Positions 5,174-10,507 of a stretch of 10,507 nucleotides of DNA are shown piece by piece. Position 1 is the first letter of the stretch; each line of letters begins with the position of its first letter. The notes beneath the pieces were generated by a model that saw only the letters and a list, made by a program, of their open reading frames with translations, did no database searches and was not told the origin of the DNA. Position numbers and translations under genes: made by a program. Origin of the DNA: Alphaproteobacteria bacterium (lineage in GTDB: Bacteria; Pseudomonadota; Alphaproteobacteria; Caulobacterales; Caulobacteraceae); NCBI GenBank assembly GCA_028869395.1, contig JAGWSE010000187.1, positions 1 through 10,507 of the forward strand. Reading direction: 5' to 3'.

Positions 5174-8100
5174 TCAGGTGGCCGCGTCGTTGGCCACGCC
5201 GCCCTGGAGTTCGGCGATCTTGTCATTCAGGGGCAACCCGATGCTCGCGCGGACGCCGCCGCGAGCGAACTCGAGGGAGGCCTCGGCGCCCAGCTCGTAG
5301 GGCAGGCCGCGCTCGATCAGTTCGCGACCGAAGCCCGAGCGGGCGGGGTTGGTGTCGATCGCGCGGACGCCGTTCTCCTTCCACTCCAGCGCCAGGCGCC
5401 TGGCCCCGCCGTCGTTGACGATCCGCCAGGTGATCGAGAGACTGCCCGCCGGCTCCGACAGTGCGCCGTATTTCACGGCGTTGGTGGTGAGTTCATGAAG
5501 AGCCAGCGCCAGGGTCTCGGCGGCTTCCCGCCGCAGCCGCAGCGAAGGTCCGCGGATCGTCAGCTGCTCTTCGCGCGCAGCGACGGCGACCATCTCGTCG
5601 CGGATCATCTCCTCGAGATCGACGGTGGCCACCCCCGTGCGGGTCAGCACGCTCTGGGTCCGCGCCATGGTCTGCAGGCGTCCGTCGAGGTGGGAGGCGA
5701 GGTCGTCGAGGCTGTCGGCGTTGGCGATCGAACGGTCGACGATCGAGCGGACCACGCCCAGCATGTTGCGCACCCGGTGCTGCAGCTCGCCCAGCAGCAG
5801 GGTGAGCCGGGTCTCGGTCTGCTTGCGGGCGGTGACGTCCTGCACCACGCCGCGCATCCGGCCGCCGGGCTCCGACGGCTGCGCACGCCCCGTCGCGGCG
5901 AGCCATCGGATGGCGCCGTCCGGCAGGACCACCCGCCATTCGTCCTCGCGGGTCCCCGATCTGGCGTCCCGGGCGAGCCTGGCGAGATAGCCCTGCCGGT
6001 CGTCCGGATGGATCGGCAGCTTGTCGACCGGGGGCGGCGCATCGGCCTGGGGAAGGCCCCAGAGGCGATAGACCACCGGCGACCACCAGGTTTCGTCCGT
6101 CTTCGGGTTCCACTCCCAGACGCCGACCCCGGCAAGCTGCTGGGCCTCGGCGAAACGGCGCTCGCTGGTCCGCAGCGCCGCCTCGGCGCGCACTGTCCCA
6201 GTGATCTCCAGGAAGGTGACCACGACGCCGGCGATGAAGTTGTCGACGCTCCTGTAGGGCAGGACGCGCACGAGGAACTGGCGGTCCTCCTCTGACCCCA
6301 TGACCCGGCGCTCGATCTGGCCGAGGGTCTTGAGGACCCGTCGCGCGTCGTCCTGCAGTTCCGGGTAGTTCACCCGCGCCGCGATGTGGGCGATGGGCCG
6401 GCCGACGTCGGCCTCGATGAAGTGGAAGACGTCCGTGGAGGCGGGCGTGAAGCTGCGCAGCCGCAGGTCGTTGTCCAGGAAGACCGTGGCGATCTGGGTG
6501 GATTCCAGGAGGTTCTTGAGGTCCGAGTTGGCCCGGGCGAGGTCGCCCACCCGGTGGGCCAGCTCGCCGTTGACGGTCTGCAGCTCCTCGTTGACGGCCT
6601 GCAGCTCCTCCTTTGAGGTCTCAAGCTCCTCGTTGGCGGACTGCAGCTCCTCGTTGATGGACTGGTATTCCTCGTTGGAGGACTTCAGCTCCTCGTTGGT
6701 GCTCTCCAGCTCCTCGATGGTGGTCTGAAGCCGCTCGCGGGTGATGCGCAGCTCGGTCTCCAGGCGGTGGACGTGTTCGTCCGTGGCGGCGCCCGCCTCG
6801 GCGCCCGGCGCGCCTTCCAGCACGACCGCGGCGTCCTGGAACACGACCATTACCGCGCCGGGCTCATCGTCGCTGGAGATGGGCTCGACGACCATGTTCA
6901 CGGCGCGCGCCGAGCCGTCGGCGCCCATCAGGACGTTGCGGGCCTCGACCTTCTTCTTATGCGTCTCGGCGTTGTGCAGCGCGGAGCGCAGGTCGAGCCT
7001 CAGATCGCGGTGGACGAGGTTCAGGAGATTGAGCGTCGCCGCCCCGCTCGCCGGCTCCAGGAACCGGCCCGTGCGACCGGAGAAGTGCAGGACGTCGTGG
7101 TTCTCGTCGACCACCACGTAGGCCGGCGCATAGCGCTCGGCGACCTGCTCCATGCGCCGTCCCGTGCGGCCGCCGAGCGGGCGTGGGGCGTGGTTGCGCC
7201 AAGCCTGGTCGCCGGCGGGATCGGGGCGATCACTGCGAGGGCTCAAGGGGAAGTCGGGCAGCACCCGCGCCGACGTGTCGAGCCGCCGGAAGATGCGGTT
7301 CCTGCGGTCGATCGGCGCAAACAGCTTCTGGTGGCGGGTGATGTTCTCGGCGGGCCCGAGGAACAGATAGCCGCCCGGCCTGAGGGAGAAGTGGAAGATC
7401 GGGATGACCCGGTCCTGCAGCTCGCTGTTCAGATAGATCAGCACGTTGCGGCAGGAGAGCAGGTCGATGCGCGAGAAGGGCGCGTCCTTGATGAGGTTGT
7501 GCGGCGAGAAGATGCACATCTCCCGCAGGTCCTTCACGACCGAATAGGTCGCGCCTTCCCTCACGAACCAGCGGGCCAGACGTTCCTGCGAAACGTGCCG
7601 GGCGACCGAGTCGGGATAGCGGCCGCTGCGCGCCACGGCGAGCGCGCGGGCGTCGATGTCGGTGGCGAAGATCTGGATGTGCGGCGCGACCTCCATGCGG
7701 GCCATCTGCTCGCGAACCAGGATCGCCAGCGAATAGGCCTCTTCGCCGGTCGCGCAGCCCAGCACCCAGATGCGGAGCCGATCGTCGGCGCCGCGCCCCT
7801 CGAACAGCTTGGGGATCACCTCCCGCTCGAGCACCTCGAACTCCGCCGGGTCGCGGAAGAACTGAGTGACCCCGATCAGCAGGTCCTGGAAGAGGTGCTG
7901 CACCTCGGTGGAATCGGCGCGTAGGCGATCGATGTAGGCGGCGATGGTGTCGAGGTGAACGACCTGCATCCGCCGCTGGATGCGCCGCAGGAAGGTCGCG
8001 TGCTTGTAGCCGTGGAAGTCGTTGCCGGTGGCGTTGCGCAGGATCGCCGCAATGCGCGCGATCTGCTGGCCCACGTCCTGCTGCAGCGTCCTGGCGAGCG

Positions 8101-8731
8101 CCTCGCCGTCGCCGGTTCGGATCAAGTTGGCGACGTAGGCCGCGATCTCCGGCGCGATGCGCTCGACGGGCAGGCGCATGTCGGCGATGCCCGCCGCGGT
8201 GACCGCCTGTCCCTCCGGCTCGAGGGCCTGGTCGTCGCCCTCGGCGATGGCGAAGCCGCCGCAACGCTTGGTGGCCGCGACGCCGGCCGCACCGTCGGCG
8301 CCCAGGGCCGCGAGCACCACCACGACGGCGTTTTCCTCGTACGCCTCGGCCGCGGAGACGAGCAGGCTGTCCACCCGTCCGTCGGTCGGCAGGGCCTTGG
8401 CGAGCCGCAGGCGACCGCCGTCCACGGTGAGCACCTGATCGTGAGGGGCGACGTAGACGTGGTTCGGTTCCGGGCGGATGCCCTGGCCGGCGACCTCGAC
8501 GGACATGGAGGTGGCGCCCGACAGGGCCTCGACGAACCGCCCGGCGGGAAGCGGCGCCTCGCCGCCCACCGCGACCAGATAGCTGGCGCCGCTGTCGGGC
8601 GGCAGGCCGGCGAAGACGCGCCGGAGCCCATCCAGGCCCGCGTCGCTGGCGACGAGGGCGATGCAGGCGCTCGGCGAAGCGGCGGCCGCCTTCGCCTTGG
8701 TCTGCCCCGTGCGCCTGCTGGTCCTGGCCAT
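5174..8731 (-). CDS. CheB-CheR-coiled coil-PAS-HWE sensor histidine kinase hybrid
   Basis: A 1185-residue multidomain signalling protein, predicted soluble. Order: CheB-like methylesterase (about 20-200); CheR methyltransferase (205-485) with 'GVTQFFRDP' (287-295), SAM-binding 'WVLGCATGEEAYSLAI' (322-337), 'ATDID' (356-360) and 'LLSCRNVLIYL' (424-434); PAS (525-640); a heptad-repeat coiled coil (655-742); PAS (740-850); a PAS with PAS_3-like features (860-970); HWE-family kinase with phospho-accepting H985 in 'ELQHRVRNM', N-box 'HELTTNAVKYG' (1079-1089), W1117/E1119 and 'GFGRELIERGL' (1133-1143). The CheR half looks intact. The CheB half keeps a serine (S29) and aspartate (D146), but glycine stands where the catalytic histidine belongs (about 56). 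No receiver domain or membrane segment is present, and the partner regulator is not here. The ATG at 8731 was chosen since upstream codons match no domain; a TTG at 8803 overlapping the cheB stop is possible. It lies 68 bases downstream of cheB, probably co-transcribed. Confidence 0.93.
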   Translation of the reverse strand: MARTSRRTGQTKAKAAAASPSACIALVASDAGLDGLRRVFAGLPPDSGASYLVAVGGEAPLPAGRFVEALSGATSMSVEVAGQGIRPEPNHVYVAPHDQVLTVDGGRLRLAKALPTDGRVDSLLVSAAEAYEENAVVVVLAALGADGAAGVAATKRCGGFAIAEGDDQALEPEGQAVTAAGIADMRLPVERIAPEIAAYVANLIRTGDGEALARTLQQDVGQQIARIAAILRNATGNDFHGYKHATFLRRIQRRMQVVHLDTIAAYIDRLRADSTEVQHLFQDLLIGVTQFFRDPAEFEVLEREVIPKLFEGRGADDRLRIWVLGCATGEEAYSLAILVREQMARMEVAPHIQIFATDIDARALAVARSGRYPDSVARHVSQERLARWFVREGATYSVVKDLREMCIFSPHNLIKDAPFSRIDLLSCRNVLIYLNSELQDRVIPIFHFSLRPGGYLFLGPAENITRHQKLFAPIDRRNRIFRRLDTSARVLPDFPLSPRSDRPDPAGDQAWRNHAPRPLGGRTGRRMEQVAERYAPAYVVVDENHDVLHFSGRTGRFLEPASGAATLNLLNLVHRDLRLDLRSALHNAETHKKKVEARNVLMGADGSARAVNMVVEPISSDDEPGAVMVVFQDAAVVLEGAPGAEAGAATDEHVHRLETELRITRERLQTTIEELESTNEELKSSNEEYQSINEELQSANEELETSKEELQAVNEELQTVNGELAHRVGDLARANSDLKNLLESTQIATVFLDNDLRLRSFTPASTDVFHFIEADVGRPIAHIAARVNYPELQDDARRVLKTLGQIERRVMGSEEDRQFLVRVLPYRSVDNFIAGVVVTFLEITGTVRAEAALRTSERRFAEAQQLAGVGVWEWNPKTDETWWSPVVYRLWGLPQADAPPPVDKLPIHPDDRQGYLARLARDARSGTREDEWRVVLPDGAIRWLAATGRAQPSEPGGRMRGVVQDVTARKQTETRLTLLLGELQHRVRNMLGVVRSIVDRSIANADSLDDLASHLDGRLQTMARTQSVLTRTGVATVDLEEMIRDEMVAVAAREEQLTIRGPSLRLRREAAETLALALHELTTNAVKYGALSEPAGSLSITWRIVNDGGARRLALEWKENGVRAIDTNPARSGFGRELIERGLPYELGAEASLEFARGGVRASIGLPLNDKIAELQGGVANDAAT
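6560..6724 (-). repeat. Tandem 21-base coding repeat (seven-residue coiled-coil units) in the hybrid kinase
   Basis: About eight successive 21-base units, recognisable on the plus strand by repeated 'ctcctcgttg', encode heptads of the form xxNEELQ (STNEELK, SSNEEYQ, SINEELQ, SANEELE, TSKEELQ, AVNEELQ, TVNGELA), residues about 670-724. They form the signalling coiled coil between two PAS domains. Such repeats are usual in CheB/CheR/PAS hybrids. The exact heptad phase could transmit rotation or register shifts and might vary in copy number between strains. Confidence 0.85.
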
Positions 8732-8799
8732 CACTCGTCCGCGATTCCCACCGCTGGAATCCTTAAACGCCTCTGTCAGTTGGCAGAAGCACGTTCGCT

Positions 8800-9810
8800 T
8801 CAAAGCGGCTGTTCGGCGACCTCGCGCGCCGTGCGCATCGACAGAAGCGCCGCCTCGCGCAGGGTCGCGGCGTAGCGGGCGTACTCCTTCGCGCGCGCCT
8901 CATAGAGTTCGGCCACCGTCCGGCGGCCGGTGGCGCGGGCCTCCCGCGCCATCCGCGACACCAGCTCCACGCGCTCCTCCATCACCCGCATGGCGATGCG
9001 GACCGCCTCGTCGAGCAGCTCGCTGCGGGCGGCGAGGTCCGCGGCGGTGTAGGCATGGCCGATCTGGCAGCGATACCGCAGCGGATGTTCGCCGCGGATC
9101 TCGGAGAGCACGCCCTGGCAATCGGGGCAGGTGAGCGCCGCGGGCTCGGCGAAGCGGCTCAGGCGCTGGCTGCCGAGCCGGCCGCCGTTGGCCACCTCCA
9201 CCTCGAAGGCCAGGCTGTCGGGAGGGGGGTGGGCCGGTGGGGCGTCCGTGGCGGCAAGATCGCGCAGGACGCCCGCCAGATCGGCGGCGGGAACGACGTA
9301 GTCCGCATCGACGGTCTCGAGGGCCGCGTGCGGCATCTCGCCGGTCGCCGCGTCCGCCGGATGCTGCACCACCGCGAGGCCACCAGCCTGCTTGATCGCG
9401 TAGAGGCCCGATGCGCCGTCGTTTAGGAACCCGCTCAGGATCACCCCGACCACGCGGGGCCCGTAGGACAGCGCCGCGGAACGGAACATCGGGTCGATGG
9501 CGGGGCGGGCCATGTTCTCTCGCGGGCCTGCGCCGAGCCGGAGCGCGCCGTCGATGAGCAGGAGGTGGCGGTCGCGCGGCGCCAGATAGACGCGTCCGGC
9601 CTGGATGGCCTGGCCATCGGTCGCCTGTCCGACGGGCAGGCTGGCATGCTGTGCGAGCATCTCCGGGAGGTAGCTTTCGTGCTGCGACGACAGGTGCGTC
9701 GTGACGAAGATGCTGCCGGGGAAGTCGGCCGGGAGCGCGCCAAGCAGGGTCTTGAGCGGCCCCGTGCTGCCGGCCGAGCCGCCGACCACGGCGATGTCGC
9801 GCTTGGCCAT
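8800..9810 (-). CDS. cheB: Stand-alone CheB-type protein-glutamate methylesterase with C-terminal zinc ribbon
   Basis: The CheB catalytic domain (about 1-190) removes methyl groups from receptor glutamates or deamidates glutamines. The full triad is visible: S12 in 'VVGGSAGS', H39 in 'VTTHLSS' and D131 in 'LSGFLNDGASG'. There is no N-terminal receiver domain, so phosphorylation does not gate it as in classical CheB. After a linker (190-225) comes a possible zinc ribbon, C228-X2-C231 and C248-X3-H252 ('CPDCQG', 'YRCQIGH'), then an Arg/Glu-rich helical tail to residue 336. This architecture is seen in many non-chemotaxis CheB homologues. The start is the ATG at 9810 (MAKRDIAVVGG), preceded by a strong GGAGGAGG ribosome site that may lie in a hairpin loop. 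The gene follows the 70-residue gene and precedes the CheB-CheR hybrid, suggesting a shared methylation-based or accessory signalling pathway. cheB is a family name, not proof of a chemotaxis role. Confidence 0.92.
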   Translation of the reverse strand: MAKRDIAVVGGSAGSTGPLKTLLGALPADFPGSIFVTTHLSSQHESYLPEMLAQHASLPVGQATDGQAIQAGRVYLAPRDRHLLLIDGALRLGAGPRENMARPAIDPMFRSAALSYGPRVVGVILSGFLNDGASGLYAIKQAGGLAVVQHPADAATGEMPHAALETVDADYVVPAADLAGVLRDLAATDAPPAHPPPDSLAFEVEVANGGRLGSQRLSRFAEPAALTCPDCQGVLSEIRGEHPLRYRCQIGHAYTAADLAARSELLDEAVRIAMRVMEERVELVSRMAREARATGRRTVAELYEARAKEYARYAATLREAALLSMRTAREVAEQPL

Positions 9811-9833
9811 GGGGGATCGCCTCCTCCTCCCCC
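9811..9833 (-). promoter_or_regulatory. Hairpin placing the cheB ribosome binding site in its loop
   Basis: The transcript strand reads GGGGGA, then 11 bases containing GGAGGAGG, then UCCCCC directly before the AUG at 9810. The six-pair stem is perfect and encloses the Shine-Dalgarno sequence in the loop, touching the start codon. It could modulate translation by shortening the distance or limiting access. The pairing is read directly; regulation is inferred. Confidence 0.4.
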
Positions 9834-9843
9834 GAAGCACAGC

Positions 9844-9868
9844 AACAACGGCGGGGGACGCCGGTTCC
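9844..9868 (-). promoter_or_regulatory. Possible EcfG-type (general stress response) promoter before cheB
   Basis: On the minus strand GGAAC (9868-9864) directly follows the stop codon of the 70-residue gene. Sixteen bases later comes TGTT (9847-9844), a three-of-four match to the CGTT -10 box of alphaproteobacterial EcfG/SigT promoters. An exact CGTT also occurs, but at 13-base spacing, which is too short. HWE kinases often belong to this regulon. The match is partial. Confidence 0.25.
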
Positions 9869-10081
9869 TCAGGGACGCCGCGTCGCGCCCGCGAGGTAGT
9901 CGCGGTGAGCCTGCATCTGCGCGCGGGTGTCGATCAGCGATTTCAGCAGCTGTTCGGCCAATTCGGTCGGGTGGCCCAGGCTTTCGAGCCGGGCGAGGAG
10001 CCGACGCTGGTTCGAGATGCGCGCGTCCGCCTCCGCGAGATGCCGGCAGGCCAGCTCGAAATCCTGATCGCTCGAATGCAT
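9869..10081 (-). CDS. Small helical protein of unknown function, 70 residues
   Basis: The protein starts at the ATG at 10081 (MHSSDQDFEL). It is hydrophilic and looks like a two-helix hairpin: helix one about residues 6-36, a turn at 'GHPT' (36-39) and helix two about 40-64, ending in a basic tail. There is one cysteine (C12) and no signal peptide or membrane segment. I do not recognise a named family, though small proteins of this style, with 'LAEADARI' near the start and 'AHRDYL' near the end, occur beside sensor kinases in alphaproteobacteria. The start is uncertain: GAGG abuts the ATG with no spacer, and the frame is open upstream to a GTG and other codons. It lies 58 bases upstream of cheB on the same strand and is probably transcribed with it. 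It could be an accessory to the signalling proteins, but nothing in the sequence shows this. Confidence 0.68.
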   Translation of the reverse strand: MHSSDQDFELACRHLAEADARISNQRRLLARLESLGHPTELAEQLLKSLIDTRAQMQAHRDYLAGATRRP

Positions 10082-10175
10082 CCTCGCGGCCGCGTCCCGG
10101 CTCAGACGCCAGCGCACGCCGCGGCGTCCGGGGCACGATAGGCCCATTTCGGAAAAAGGCCCGGGAAATCCGCGC

Positions 10176-10507
10176 TCAGCCGCGCGCAAGCCTCGCCGCG
10201 AGCTCGTCCATGTCCTGCGCAAACCAGACCGAGCGGCCGCGGTTCGATTCGCGCACGAAGTCGGCGAGCGCGGCGCTGCGGGCCGCGGCGGCGGAAATGT
10301 CGCCCACGATGACCACGTGGCGGCCGTAGTTCACGAACTTCTGCAGAATTTCGCCCGCCAGACGGGTCTTCAGGTCGAGGAAGGCCGGTGTCAGGCGCGC
10401 CAGCGGGATCACGATGAGGCTCGCCTGCGCGCCGAAGCTCTCGCCCAGGAGGTCGGCCGCGTCGCGATCCGTCGCGATCGGCGGCCCCGCCTCGCCGCAG
10501 ACATAGG
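10176..10507 (-). CDS. DUF4180 domain-containing protein (partial, N-terminus outside window)
   Basis: The C-terminal 109 codons plus stop are present; the frame is open to the right edge, so the start lies outside. The translation has the recognisable DUF4180 pattern: 'DAADLLGES' early, then 'TPAFLDLKTRLAGEILQKF', 'VVIVGDIS' and 'FVRESNRGRSVWF', ending '...DELAARLARG'. The fold of this family is unknown to me beyond an apparent alternating beta/alpha pattern. It is related in pattern to STAS-like or SpoIIAA-like small domains, which is only an impression. The function is unknown. It precedes the 70-residue gene by 94 bases on the same strand; no clear terminator or promoter was seen in that gap. 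Whether it belongs to the signalling cluster is open. Confidence 0.85.
   Translation of the reverse strand, partial: YVCGEAGPPIATDRDAADLLGESFGAQASLIVIPLARLTPAFLDLKTRLAGEILQKFVNYGRHVVIVGDISAAAARSAALADFVRESNRGRSVWFAQDMDELAARLARG

Noticed and set aside
4120..5418. 432-codon plus-strand open frame overlapping flagellin in another frame
   Set aside because: Arg/Gly/His-rich shadow; the flagellin frame carries the conserved ends, promoter and terminator.
6560..6724. Regular 21-base repeats as a CRISPR or non-coding repeat array
   Set aside because: Units are contiguous, without spacers, and encode in-frame heptads of a coiled coil.
6767..7924. 385-codon plus-strand open frame inside the hybrid kinase
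   Set aside because: Antisense to PAS and CheR coding sequence whose motifs are intact; composition typical of a shadow frame.
8732..8799. Independent promoter for the hybrid kinase in the 68-base gap
   Set aside because: No GGAAC/CGTT pair at correct spacing, no sigma-54 doublets and no good sigma-70 boxes; read-through from cheB is simpler.
9441..10136. 231-codon minus-strand open frame spanning the cheB start and the small gene
   Set aside because: Out of frame with both genes and Arg/Pro/Ser-rich; the CheB frame has its triad and a strong ribosome site.
10082..10175. Promoter or terminator between the DUF4180 and 70-residue genes
   Set aside because: Only a CCCGGG palindrome followed by a short T-run was seen; stem too short and no convincing -35/-10 or ECF boxes.

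Overview
The window is GC-rich, tightly packed chromosomal DNA that reads as an alphaproteobacterium of the Caulobacterales (Caulobacter/Phenylobacterium-like). The best evidence is the flagellin at 4199-5101. Its two ends closely resemble Caulobacter flagellins, it has a sigma-54 type -24/-12 promoter, and it is a short 300-residue protein. TTG and GTG starts, stop/start overlaps and small intergenic gaps fit the same group. No tRNA, rRNA, insertion sequence, prophage or CRISPR was seen, and no gene-free stretch exceeds 300 bases. Assignments rest on reading translations and motifs; no database search was possible. | Left part (1-2930, minus strand): a three-gene molybdenum hydroxylase operon of the PaoABC/YagTSR aldehyde oxidoreductase type, transcribed right to left. 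The order is the [2Fe-2S] subunit (TTG start at 2930), the FAD/[4Fe-4S] subunit (GTG start in a GTGA overlap) and the molybdopterin subunit (ATG start in a TGATG overlap, running off the left edge). The electron-transfer subunit has no visible Tat signal, so the complex is probably cytoplasmic. | Middle (2993-3983): bolA on the minus strand, 62 bases upstream of the oxidoreductase operon. It is divergent from a plus-strand gene for a protein with a C-terminal J-domain and an N-terminal Cys/His cluster. The 43-base gap between them holds a possible sigma-70 type promoter that would give the J-protein a leaderless transcript. | 3984-5163: a stand-alone flagellin transcription unit with an inverted repeat (possible FlbD/ftr-type site), a sigma-54 promoter, a short leader starting with a hairpin, the coding sequence and a strong intrinsic terminator. 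| Right part (5174-10507, minus strand): a signalling cluster. In transcription order it holds a DUF4180-family gene (cut by the right edge), a 70-residue helical protein, a stand-alone CheB-type methylesterase with an added zinc-ribbon/helical tail, and a 1185-residue CheB-CheR-coiled coil-PAS-HWE histidine kinase hybrid. The hybrid's CheB module appears to have lost its catalytic histidine, while the neighbouring CheB keeps the full Ser-His-Asp triad. The free CheB may therefore supply the demethylating activity while the hybrid keeps methyltransferase and kinase modules. This partition is the most interesting idea in the window, and it is an inference from motifs.
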